From NCBI GenBank assembly GCA_009911355.1, contig QXXE01000010.1, forward strand, positions 25,353 through 89,352: DNA of 64,000 nucleotides. Direction: 5' to 3'. Shown piece by piece: positions 8,393 through 15,991 of this stretch; position 1 is the first letter of the stretch, and each line of letters starts with the position of its first letter. Below the pieces are notes generated by a model. The model ran no database searches. It was not told the DNA's origin and was given only the letters and a program-made list of their open reading frames with translations. A program made the translations under genes and the position numbers. This DNA comes from Clostridiaceae bacterium (GTDB taxonomy: Bacteria > Bacillota > Clostridia > Oscillospirales > Butyricicoccaceae).

Positions 8393-8780
8393 CGGCAGTC
8401 CCTCCTTCCTGCGGAGGCGGGGCGGGGCTTGCCGTGGGCGGCTCCAGGTTCGATGCAGCGATGGAACCGTCCACTTGGCAAAACTCGCTTTCGTAGTGGC
8501 CCAGGGGGGTGTGATCCCACCTGATAGAGGACACGCACTCATACCACCGGCCACAGTAGTACATCCAATCCCCCCGCTGCTGCATGGATTGATCCGCAGC
8601 AGTCAGGAGGGACGGCCCCCAGGCTTTCAGCCGCTTGGTTTGGCGCAGGCCCTCCGGCAGGGCTTGAAGTTCATCTGCCCTCAGAGGTTGGACGTTCAGG
8701 CGCATTTGGAAGTCATGGCGTCCATCAGCGCCCCACCGCCTGATCCAGATGGGGCGGCGAAACATTCCGACAATCCCCAC
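8379..8780 (-). CDS. Head-tail joining protein, family uncertain
   Basis: 133 residues starting MGIVGMFRRPIWIRRWGADG. The protein is rich in Trp and Arg, with a WMYYCGRWYECVSSIRWD segment near residue 75 and a Pro-rich C-terminus. It lies between a gp10-like tail-completion gene and the neck terminator gene, where phages encode stopper or head-closure proteins. The family cannot be recognised with confidence; the role is positional inference. Confidence 0.5.
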   Translation of the reverse strand: MGIVGMFRRPIWIRRWGADGRHDFQMRLNVQPLRADELQALPEGLRQTKRLKAWGPSLLTAADQSMQQRGDWMYYCGRWYECVSSIRWDHTPLGHYESEFCQVDGSIAASNLEPPTASPAPPPQEGGTAGDSS

Positions 8781-8782
8781 GG

Positions 8783-9247
8783 TCAGTCATCTCCTTCCCC
8801 TTTGGGCTTGATAACAAAGCTGACCGACTGCCGCATCCGGCCAGTGTCGATCAGCGGGTGGTCTGACTTCTTTTTGCGGATGGTGGCCGGGGCGTTCGGT
8901 TCAAATGCGCCATCCCCGATCTTGGCCTGCACCAGGCCCTTTTGGAACGCGCCCAGGGCTTGAAGAATTTCCTGAGCGGTTCCGCCTTGGGCCAGTCGTT
9001 TCACTTGGGCTTGGCACATTTTGGAGATTTTGTCTGCATTTTCGTCAACGCTCATCCGCAGGAACGGTCGGGACGGCGCCCGCGATGTTCCAACCTCATT
9101 CCACATGGCGATATTGGCAATATCTACACCGTCTTTCTCCGCAGCCTCTCCAGCCTGAAAGCCCACCCTGACCTGGAGTTGTTCGAGTTCCTTGATCTGC
9201 GCAAAGAACCGCTTTCCCTCATCGGTCAGCCTATCATGTCCGGCCAT
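8783..9247 (-). CDS. HK97 gp10-like tail completion / virion morphogenesis protein
   Basis: 154 residues starting MAGHDRLTDEGKRFFAQI. It has the features of tail-completion proteins: VRVGFQAGEA near residue 28, IANIAMWNEVGTSRAPSRPFLRM near 43-66 and a C-terminal HPLIDTGRMRQSVSFVI. The NEVGT...PSRPFLR and DTGRMRQS motifs are diagnostic of this family. Such proteins connect the tail to the head. Its start codon abuts the stop of the DUF4054 gene at 9247. Confidence 0.83.
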   Translation of the reverse strand: MAGHDRLTDEGKRFFAQIKELEQLQVRVGFQAGEAAEKDGVDIANIAMWNEVGTSRAPSRPFLRMSVDENADKISKMCQAQVKRLAQGGTAQEILQALGAFQKGLVQAKIGDGAFEPNAPATIRKKKSDHPLIDTGRMRQSVSFVIKPKGEGDD

Positions 9248-9678
9248 TACCTCGCCTCCCCTGCGGATGTAATCGGCATAATCACCATGCGGCGCAGGGA
9301 GAGGTATTGCGTCCCGTAGCCCGTCAATGTCAATTCGGCGTCGTTCGCCGCAAGGGACACGCCGTTGTTGAAACTGATAGAAGTAGAACCCTCCGTGTAG
9401 CTTGCCACACGGAGGGTATCTGCAAGGGAACCGATGGACGATCCGCCCTCCTCGGAGGCGGCGTCAAAGGCCCCGGACAGTTTCATGCGGTGGGCAGTCA
9501 GCAGCGCGAGGGCCTGATCGTACAGTTTCCCGAACCGCTTTTTGCTTACCAGGGGCGCGGTGAGTTCCAGCCAGGACACAAGGGTTTCGTCCGGCACAGC
9601 GGCAAACTCCGCCGCAAGCAGCCGGAACACTTTCAGGGCGGGCGGTGGATCAGCTGCGCGGCTCCTACGCCTCGCCAC
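9247..9678 (-). CDS. Head-tail connector protein (DUF4054)
   Basis: About 143 residues from a GTG at 9678. The conserved core starts at LAAEFAAVPDETLVSWLELTAPLV and continues with KLYDQALALLTAHRMKLSG, the helical pattern of DUF4054/gp6-like connectors that bind under the portal. It ends with GYGTQYLSLRRM. The start is uncertain because no strong ribosome-binding site is seen; GTG codons at 9678 and near 9640 are the candidates. Confidence 0.72.
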   Translation of the reverse strand: MARRRSRAADPPPALKVFRLLAAEFAAVPDETLVSWLELTAPLVSKKRFGKLYDQALALLTAHRMKLSGAFDAASEEGGSSIGSLADTLRVASYTEGSTSISFNNGVSLAANDAELTLTGYGTQYLSLRRMVIMPITSAGEAR

Positions 9679-9982
9679 CGGGGGCAGCGGAACCGCCGCC
9701 GGTTCCGCCCTCCTTCTTGTCCTCATCCGCGTTGCCGGTGTTGCCGGTGGAGTCGGAGTCGGTGTCGGTGTCGCCCTCATCCTTGTCCTTCCCCTTGCCC
9801 TTGCCTTTCCCCTTCCCCTTGGAGGGGGCAGACTCAGGCTCAAGGGCGATCTTACCGATGGTGGAGAAGTGCTGCACCATGGGGGAGGCGGCCACATCCT
9901 CAGAAACGGCGATCTCCTCACCGGGCAGCAGCGGAACGCCGCCGATGCCGATGATCTTCGTGGTCTTATTGATGACCTTCAT
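9665..9982 (-). CDS. Small virion-region protein with a Lys/Gly and Asp-rich tail
   Basis: 105 residues from ATG 9982 (AAAGGAG about 11 bases upstream). The first ~55 residues look like a small beta fold (MKVINKTTKIIGIGGVPLLPG). The rest is low complexity: KGKGKGKGKGKDKD followed by GDTDTDSDSTGNTGNAD. It lies between the major capsid and the connector. The family is unknown. It may be a head decoration or scaffold-like accessory protein, with only position supporting that. Confidence 0.6.
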   Translation of the reverse strand: MKVINKTTKIIGIGGVPLLPGEEIAVSEDVAASPMVQHFSTIGKIALEPESAPSKGKGKGKGKGKDKDEGDTDTDSDSTGNTGNADEDKKEGGTGGGSAAPGGEA

Positions 9983-10004
9983 ATCGCGGTTCTCCTTTCT
10001 TGAA

Positions 10005-11012
10005 TTACACGCCCGCGACAATCAGCGCGGACAGGGGGTAGTAGAGCATCAGGCCGGCCACACGGGACTCACAGGGAACCTCGACCTCCAGGTTCTTGTT
10101 CTGCGCCGGGTGCTGGTAGAAGGGCATAGGCTCCTCAAAGGCCATCTTGTCGGGATCATCCGTGTAGAGAACCAGGAGGTTCTTGCCGTAGCTGTTCACG
10201 TCCACGTTGTCGGCCTGGAGTTCCGGGGCGGGGATGATCTTCTTGATGTAGGGCTGGTTGTCCAGCAGGAACTTCAAGATGGTCGTGTCGGTGTCGGGGA
10301 TGCGCCGGGTGGCGAGGTCGTAGTAGACCTCGCTGGCGATCATGGCGCTGTCGGGTTTCTCGACATCGTTGGTGACACGCGCCGTGAACATGACAAAGGC
10401 GGTGAAGTCGGCCAGGATTTCATCAGCCGTCTTGCTCTTGAAGTCGGTCTTGCCGGACGCCCCGGCAGGAAGGACGAACACGGGGATGTCGTTCCAGTCG
10501 GAGAGCAGCCCCATGAGGCCGTTCTCCTTATCGCCCACCAGGGCGATCCTGTTGGTGGCGTAGTCCATGGCGAACCGCGCAGCCTCGGCTTTTCGGGCGT
10601 CAAGGCCCTTACCAGCCAGACGGGACGCCCGCATCTCCTGGACGTTGTAGCCGTAGCTGGCCCCCAGGCTCTTGATCTGAACGGTGGTGGGCTTTCCCTT
10701 CACATCAGCGCGGGGCAGGTCGGTGGCGTAGTTGGAGATGATCTCCGCAAGGCCCGTCTTGTCGTAGCTGTAGAAGGTGATGGTCTCGGCGCCGGGGTTG
10801 GCGTCACTGGTGCGGGGGATGTTGTTCAGCACCGTAAACTGGGGGTACAACTTGTCATAGGTCTTGCTCTTGACGTGATCCAGTTCGCGGGCAAAGAACA
10901 CGCTGGCGTCCTCCTCGCTGTCGAACCGCATCCCCTTGATCTGCGCGAGACTGGCGGGGATTTGGCTCCGCTTGAGTGCCAGGTAGTCCGCTCTGCTATA
11001 CTTTCGTGCCAT
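10005..11012 (-). CDS. Major capsid protein (DUF2184)
   Basis: 335 residues starting MARKYSRADYLALKRSQIP. The order of blocks (PQFTVLNNIPRTSDANPGAETITFYSYD, then YGYNVQEMRASRLAGKGLDARKAEAARFAMDYATNRI, then MIASEVYYDLATRRI) matches the DUF2184 HK97-fold capsid family. It is followed by connector genes and preceded by a cement-like protein and a protease/scaffold, the standard head module order. The length is typical of the family. Confidence 0.9.
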   Translation of the reverse strand: MARKYSRADYLALKRSQIPASLAQIKGMRFDSEEDASVFFARELDHVKSKTYDKLYPQFTVLNNIPRTSDANPGAETITFYSYDKTGLAEIISNYATDLPRADVKGKPTTVQIKSLGASYGYNVQEMRASRLAGKGLDARKAEAARFAMDYATNRIALVGDKENGLMGLLSDWNDIPVFVLPAGASGKTDFKSKTADEILADFTAFVMFTARVTNDVEKPDSAMIASEVYYDLATRRIPDTDTTILKFLLDNQPYIKKIIPAPELQADNVDVNSYGKNLLVLYTDDPDKMAFEEPMPFYQHPAQNKNLEVEVPCESRVAGLMLYYPLSALIVAGV

Positions 11013-11034
11013 AGTCGTTGTTACCTCCTCTTAT

Positions 11035-11550
11035 TTAATCGCCGCTGGTGGCGGGCGTGGTGGTGAGGGCGGGGGCGTTGAACAGTTCCGCCGGGGCAAT
11101 GCCGGTGGTGGTGTTGGCCCCAATGAACTTTCCAGGCACGGCAATCTTGGTGGACGTGCTGCTGGAGTTGGTGAACCGGCCCGCATGGTCGCCGTCCGTG
11201 ATGAGGTACAGGTCATCGCCGTACTTGATCTCGGACTCCGGCTCCACGCGAACCCAGGCGCGGCCATAGCTGAGAACGCTGACCGTCTTGCCCTTGCCGA
11301 CAGTGACCGCGCCCTCCATGTTCATCTCCTGAGTGCCGCCGTTCAGGACGATGCCCTCAAACGCCGCAGCAGCGGAGGCGGCCGCAGGGAGAGCGACATT
11401 GCTGCCGGGGGCGCTGCCCTGCATCACGCCGATGCCAAAAACGATCTCAGCCTCAGTCGTGCGGGAATTGACCGCACGGGGGGACATATCGTAGAGGCCA
11501 CCGGCAACGCCCCTACTGGGGGAGAACCCGTAAGAAGTCTGAACTGCCAT
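11035..11550 (-). CDS. Head decoration / structural cement protein (gp24-like)
   Basis: 171 residues starting MAVQTSYGFSPSRGVAGGLYDM. The N-terminal GxxGGLYDMSPRAVNSRTTE, the central GIVLNGGTQEMNMEG and the C-terminal beta-rich half with GDDLYLITDGDHAG match the phage structural cement/DUF2190-like family that stabilises the capsid surface. It sits between protease/scaffold and major capsid genes. The start overlaps the previous stop at 11550. Confidence 0.75.
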   Translation of the reverse strand: MAVQTSYGFSPSRGVAGGLYDMSPRAVNSRTTEAEIVFGIGVMQGSAPGSNVALPAAASAAAAFEGIVLNGGTQEMNMEGAVTVGKGKTVSVLSYGRAWVRVEPESEIKYGDDLYLITDGDHAGRFTNSSSTSTKIAVPGKFIGANTTTGIAPAELFNAPALTTTPATSGD

Positions 11551-12446
11551 TACTTTTTACCTCCGTTTCTGTTCTGGTTGCGCTGGATCATCCGCTGGCG
11601 GGCAGCGTCAGCGCCGCCCTCCGCAGCATCAGCGCGGGAACGCTTGCCGCCGTTCATCATCTGCTGCCGCTGGTAGTCCGTACTCTTGCGAGTGCTGACC
11701 TCCTGAACGGCCATGTCGTAGGCGGCGTTGATGTAAGCCTTGCTCTTACCGTCCAGGCGGATTCCGGGGCGAACCTTGCGGATGACCGCTTTCTTGGCGG
11801 CGATGAGGCTCAGACGATCCAGGCCGTCCAGGTGCAGCTTGTCACCAACCCGGCACACGCTCAGATGCTCGGCCAGGGAAGAACGGGAGTCAGCGGCCAG
11901 GGCGGGAGGAACCGCAGGCTCCTCAGTGGGGTCAGCGGGCGGATCGTCCTCATCGCAGGACTCCTCATCCTCATCGGAGTTTTCCTCCTCACCTTCGTCC
12001 TGGTTCTCCTCCTCATCGGCGTTCTCCTCGCCGTCCTCATCCTGGTTCTCCTCGCCGGTGGCGGCGGGGTCATCCTCATCGGAATTTTCCTCCTCGCCCT
12101 CATCTGCGTTCTCCTCGCCCTCGGTGTCAAAAGCCTCCTTCGCCATGAGGGTGTCGATCACGCCCAGCAGCGTGTCCAAATCCTCATCCTGCTGGGCGAT
12201 GGTTCCCATCGCGGCCTCAGTGGTCTCGGGATCGCCCTCGGCGTCCCGGCGGTCGCGGCGGTCGCGCACCAGCTGCACCAGTTCCTCCGGGGTCAAGCCC
12301 TCGGCAGGGGGGTTCTCGGCCTCATCCAGACGCTTGGCGCGGCGGGCCTTGTACCGGGCGATGACAGCGGCCATGCTGTCGTTGCGGGCAGGCTTTTTCG
12401 GAGCAGCCGCCCGCTTGGGGTTCTTCTTGGTTTTGGGAGTTGCCAT
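11550..12446 (-). CDS. Nested scaffold protein from an internal start
   Basis: Inside the DUF2213 gene, codon 212 is an ATG (12446) preceded by GGAGG with seven intervening bases, a better ribosome-binding site than most here. Translation from it gives a 298-residue protein (starting MATPKTKKNPKRAAAPKK) that contains the whole acidic scaffold region. This is the arrangement of lambda C/Nu3, where the scaffold is made from inside the protease gene. The evidence is the in-frame start plus SD; production is inferred. Confidence 0.65.
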   Translation of the reverse strand: MATPKTKKNPKRAAAPKKPARNDSMAAVIARYKARRAKRLDEAENPPAEGLTPEELVQLVRDRRDRRDAEGDPETTEAAMGTIAQQDEDLDTLLGVIDTLMAKEAFDTEGEENADEGEEENSDEDDPAATGEENQDEDGEENADEEENQDEGEEENSDEDEESCDEDDPPADPTEEPAVPPALAADSRSSLAEHLSVCRVGDKLHLDGLDRLSLIAAKKAVIRKVRPGIRLDGKSKAYINAAYDMAVQEVSTRKSTDYQRQQMMNGGKRSRADAAEGGADAARQRMIQRNQNRNGGKK

Positions 12447-13079
12447 AACTTTTCCTCCAATCAATTTGTCCCGGCTGTCGATATTCAACCGGGCCTGATC
12501 TCCGGCCCTTGCCTTATCGACCAGGGCCAGGTGGTTCACGCGGATGTTCTTCTGGATCGCGTCATAGGGCTGTCCGTGCCATGTCCCCGGAGTTTCGTCC
12601 AGGTCGAGAGAATAGCCGAGGGACAGCTCACGCAGGCCGCAGCCCTTCATGGCGTCCGTGTCATGAATGATGATCTCGGCCCTGACATCCTCGCCGTCCC
12701 GGTAGCCCTCAGAGAGGATCGTACCGATGCTCTCATCCTCCACGTTGTCCTTGTCCACCGATCCTGCATCATGGGTGATGATGACCGGCTTGCCCTTGTA
12801 GCTTTTGAGGCTTTCGGGGTCAAAGACATTCTCCGGCAGTCTGAGTTCCCGATGCACGGAACCGTCCGGGCAGTTGTACTCAAAGATGCCGCATGACGTG
12901 ACAATGGGATGGTCTACAAGGTAGCCCTCCTCCGTGAAGTAGGTCTTGTCCAGCTTGATACTGTCCAGACGCACCACCCGCTTGAGTTTAGGGACGCTCA
13001 ATTTGCGCTCCTCCTTCCATTGGATTTCCTTGGTGCCTACTGCCTTTTCAATCGCACCACCCCCTTTAATGCGGGACAC
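11550..13079 (-). CDS. Prohead protease-scaffold polyprotein (DUF2213)
   Basis: 509 residues. The first ~205 match DUF2213 prohead proteases (YLVDHPIVTSCGIFEY, YKGKPVIITHDAGSVD, then ADIIIHDTDA- and LSLGYSLDLD-like blocks). After residue ~212 it becomes scaffold-like: basic, charged helices, then an acidic repeat region of about 80 residues built from EENQDE, EENSDEDE and GEENADE units, then a helical Gln/Arg/Asn-rich tail. An in-frame internal start produces the scaffold separately. In the family, the protease matures the prohead by cutting scaffold and itself. Confidence 0.82.
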   Translation of the reverse strand: MSRIKGGGAIEKAVGTKEIQWKEERKLSVPKLKRVVRLDSIKLDKTYFTEEGYLVDHPIVTSCGIFEYNCPDGSVHRELRLPENVFDPESLKSYKGKPVIITHDAGSVDKDNVEDESIGTILSEGYRDGEDVRAEIIIHDTDAMKGCGLRELSLGYSLDLDETPGTWHGQPYDAIQKNIRVNHLALVDKARAGDQARLNIDSRDKLIGGKVMATPKTKKNPKRAAAPKKPARNDSMAAVIARYKARRAKRLDEAENPPAEGLTPEELVQLVRDRRDRRDAEGDPETTEAAMGTIAQQDEDLDTLLGVIDTLMAKEAFDTEGEENADEGEEENSDEDDPAATGEENQDEDGEENADEEENQDEGEEENSDEDEESCDEDDPPADPTEEPAVPPALAADSRSSLAEHLSVCRVGDKLHLDGLDRLSLIAAKKAVIRKVRPGIRLDGKSKAYINAAYDMAVQEVSTRKSTDYQRQQMMNGGKRSRADAAEGGADAARQRMIQRNQNRNGGKK

Positions 13080-13088
13080 CCCCGGCCC

Positions 13089-13979
13089 TTACAGGTCGAG
13101 GGTGTCAATGTCGAACACGGGGATCGCAACGCAGCGGCATTGGAAGTCCTCTCCGGGGTGACAGCGCCGCCCCGTCCTTTCATCCACGACCGGAGGATCG
13201 TCCCAGCGGAACTTTTTCCCGTTCAGCCTGTGGTGTCCAGAACGGACGCGGCTATCTCCAGAGTCAGACCAGATATATTCCTGTACCCCGGCGTCCTGCT
13301 GCTGCTTATGCGTGATCTCACTGTTCAGCTTGGATATTTGGTCGCGGGCGATGAGCCGCGCATGGCTCCGCCCGGTTCCGTACTCTTTCTGGATCGCTTT
13401 CACGATCTTCGTTGTGGTCGTGCCGTTGCGGTAGCCCTCAAGAACGATCTCCCGCATTTTGTCAAGTTGCTGGTGGGGAATGGTCTTGATGAGGTCAACA
13501 TTCTCCCGCGTCCACTCCTCCAGCGCCCTCTTGAAGAAATCGCCGTTGTAGTAGTCCTCCAGCAGATCAATCCCTACGGTTTCCTTCACCATGCGTTTCC
13601 AGTCTTTGATGCTCAGTTTCACGGTGAGGGCGGCTACCTCGGATATGCGCTTGTAGAGGTCAAAACTACAGGCCTTTCGTTCGAGTTCCTTCTCACACTT
13701 CTCAAAGGCCCGCTCCAACCGCCGGTAGAGGTCATCCATATCGTCATGCCGGTAGTAGTCCGGCGGCAGTTCTGCCTTGGCCGCTTTCCTGATCTCCGGG
13801 ATCATGGTGTCCGTCACCAGCTTACTCAGCAGGCGCATATAGGCGTTGGTGACGCGCTGATACTCTCGCTCTACGCTCTCCGGCTGGTGCGGATGCACCT
13901 TGCTCTGGAGGGTCTGCTTGCCCTTAAATTTTTTCTTAACGTGTTCCCGAACCGCCGCCTGCCTCATTTGGCTGTCCAA
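13089..13979 (-). CDS. Minor head protein (SPP1 gp7 / MuF type)
   Basis: 296 residues. The C-terminal ~110 residues carry the MuF signature: ARLIARDQISKLNSEITHKQQQDAGV, YIWSDSGDSRVRSGHHRLNGKKFRWDDPP and a final HPGEDFQCRCVAIPV. The N-terminal half is helical and charged. The protein is a few copies per virion, bound near the portal. It lies between portal and protease genes as usual. No toxin-like C-terminal extension is present. Confidence 0.88.
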   Translation of the reverse strand: MDSQMRQAAVREHVKKKFKGKQTLQSKVHPHQPESVEREYQRVTNAYMRLLSKLVTDTMIPEIRKAAKAELPPDYYRHDDMDDLYRRLERAFEKCEKELERKACSFDLYKRISEVAALTVKLSIKDWKRMVKETVGIDLLEDYYNGDFFKRALEEWTRENVDLIKTIPHQQLDKMREIVLEGYRNGTTTTKIVKAIQKEYGTGRSHARLIARDQISKLNSEITHKQQQDAGVQEYIWSDSGDSRVRSGHHRLNGKKFRWDDPPVVDERTGRRCHPGEDFQCRCVAIPVFDIDTLDL

Positions 13980-14058
13980 TTCATCACCCCCATATTTCGC
14001 CGTCAGCGCCCCTCTAAGGCGTTTTACCGCTCAAAGGTATCAGAGGGTTCAGGACACA

Positions 14059-15978
14059 TTAAGCGCCGTTCCTGGGCGGCTCACGCGCCGTCCTGCGCCT
14101 ATCCTGCGGAGGAGCAAGGGTGAGGGTTTCACACCGCTCCAGAACGGCGATGCTGTCAGCGAATGGTTCAAAGAGGCGATCCCGGATCATCAGCAGTTCA
14201 TTCAGGGTCAGGAACCGGGCATCGCTCATTTCATCGCTGGTACAGTGCGGCGTTCCTTCGTACTCTGTGCAGAGGAACAGGACGGGGGAGAGGCCGGTGT
14301 CCGGCTCCTTTGGGCCGCAGCCAATGGGGATTAACTCAGTCGGGCGGATGTTGAACTCCTCCAGGCTTTCACGGGCAGCGGCCTCCTCCGGCGTTTCGCC
14401 CTCCTCGATATGTCCTCCAGGGCCTCCAATCAGGCCGCTTTCGCTGCGCGTCCCAGTCAGAATTTTATCGTCCTGGATTACCAGGACGCCCACAGAACCG
14501 TAACCCGGCTCCGCGTCCTCATCGGTATTTTCTGCGCCCTCATCCCCTCCGGCGTCCGGGGCCGGGGGAGGCCCGCCCCCCATTAGACCGGCAAGCGCCT
14601 CCTCCAGGCCGGAGAAATCGGCGCCGCCCTCGGCGTCCCCCTCCTCAAGAAGTTCCTCAATGTCCAGGGCCTCACTCTGCGCAAGCCCTTTCCTCACTTC
14701 ACTGGGGTCAAGAACCTGCATATCGCAGTAGATTTGAGCGGTCTGCGCCCGCACCAACTCAGTATCGGCCTTGAGTTTATCAAGTTCCGCCTGTTCCTTC
14801 TCGCTGAGGTTCCAGAAGGGTTTGAACGCCAGCTTGTAGTCCGGCTCCTCCTGGAGTTTCCCGGTATTCAGCCAACCCCGGAAAATGACATCCAGGAGGC
14901 GTTGCAGGTTCTCCCGCAACTGCAATTTCTGGATTTGCCCCAGGTAGTTGTACCAGTTCTCCAGGTCGCCGGTGCCGGTGGCGTTCATACCGTCCGGGGA
15001 GGCCCCGAACAGGATCGTTTGCGGGATATTGGTGACGGCAGACAGCATATTGCAGGACACGTTGATGACATCCTTGAGGCCGGACAGCTGGAAGGACTGG
15101 AAAACGTAGTCCTCGCCCTCGGTGTCAATGACGATGCTGTTCAGGAAGTTCCGGGCCATGTCGATTGTCCGCAGCCGCCGCAGCACAATGTCATCGCCGC
15201 CCTCAGCCGCCAGCATATTTGTGAGGCCCTTCATCTTGTAGATGCCCTGCACGGCCCGCTCCAGCAGTTTGCCGCCGTTGGAGTGTTCCGTCACGGTTTC
15301 CTGGAGCGCCCGTTTCAGACGGATGTACTCAGGCAGGCCCCAATACCTGTACTCCGCCTGCATGGTCGTTTCCGGGAGGATGCCGTTCTTGAAGATCAGG
15401 CAGCGGCTTTCATGCACCACAAACGATCCATACTGACTGTTGACGTAGAAGAACTGGGGCTTTCCGAATTTCGACCGGGCCTGCTCAATCCCCTGCATCT
15501 GCCCATAGTAGTACATGGAGTAGTAGTCCGGCTCCACCACGGGGCGCTCGAAAAGGACGATCTCATCAATGCCCTTGATGTTATCCCAGTCCACCGGCTC
15601 CTCCAGCCCCCGGCCATCGTCAATCAGCATGACGGCCAGGGCGCCGCCGAACAGCCTCGACCACTTGACCGCCTGCGCCGCTGTGGTTTCCCAGTCCAAA
15701 TCCTCCAGGGCGTCCGTTACCAGCGACACAACATTGTCATCGCTCAGATTGAGGTCGAAATCGCCGGTGGCCGCTTTCTCCGCAGGGATGTCAATGATCT
15801 TGGTGAACAGGCCGTTGGCCTCATAGTGCGTAGCGAGATCAACGTCCGGGATCGTGGCCTCCGGCACGAACTCATACGCCTCGCTGCTGTCCTGTTCGGT
15901 TCCCATGCGGTTCAGCACATTCATGTAACCGTCCAGGCGGGAAAACCCGCGCTGAGGCTCGTTCTTGCTCTGATCCAT
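14059..15978 (-). CDS. Portal protein (DUF1073 type) fused to a C-terminal Nudix domain
   Basis: About 639 residues from ATG 15978 (AAGGCG 9 bases upstream; a GTG at 15987 is too close to it). Residues 1-~440 match DUF1073 portals (YEANGLFTKIIDIPAEKA, WSRLFGGALAVMLIDDGRG, TNIPQTILFGASPDGMNATG, DLENWYNYLGQIQ). An acidic/Pro linker follows. Residues ~490-605 form a Nudix domain: YGSVGVLVIQDDKIL, then the box GHIEEGE-x7-RESLEEFNI (G-x5-E-x7-RE-x2-EE, with the usual late Gly replaced by Asn). The catalytic Glu pair (REx2EE) is kept, so hydrolase activity on a nucleoside diphosphate-X compound is plausible. Confidence 0.88.
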   Translation of the reverse strand: MDQSKNEPQRGFSRLDGYMNVLNRMGTEQDSSEAYEFVPEATIPDVDLATHYEANGLFTKIIDIPAEKAATGDFDLNLSDDNVVSLVTDALEDLDWETTAAQAVKWSRLFGGALAVMLIDDGRGLEEPVDWDNIKGIDEIVLFERPVVEPDYYSMYYYGQMQGIEQARSKFGKPQFFYVNSQYGSFVVHESRCLIFKNGILPETTMQAEYRYWGLPEYIRLKRALQETVTEHSNGGKLLERAVQGIYKMKGLTNMLAAEGGDDIVLRRLRTIDMARNFLNSIVIDTEGEDYVFQSFQLSGLKDVINVSCNMLSAVTNIPQTILFGASPDGMNATGTGDLENWYNYLGQIQKLQLRENLQRLLDVIFRGWLNTGKLQEEPDYKLAFKPFWNLSEKEQAELDKLKADTELVRAQTAQIYCDMQVLDPSEVRKGLAQSEALDIEELLEEGDAEGGADFSGLEEALAGLMGGGPPPAPDAGGDEGAENTDEDAEPGYGSVGVLVIQDDKILTGTRSESGLIGGPGGHIEEGETPEEAAARESLEEFNIRPTELIPIGCGPKEPDTGLSPVLFLCTEYEGTPHCTSDEMSDARFLTLNELLMIRDRLFEPFADSIAVLERCETLTLAPPQDRRRTAREPPRNGA

Positions 15979-15991
15979 TCCTATCACCGCC

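Noticed and set aside
14059..15978. Acb1-type 2H phosphoesterase in the portal protein
   Set aside because: No pair of H-x-T motifs is seen; the C-terminal domain is Nudix instead.
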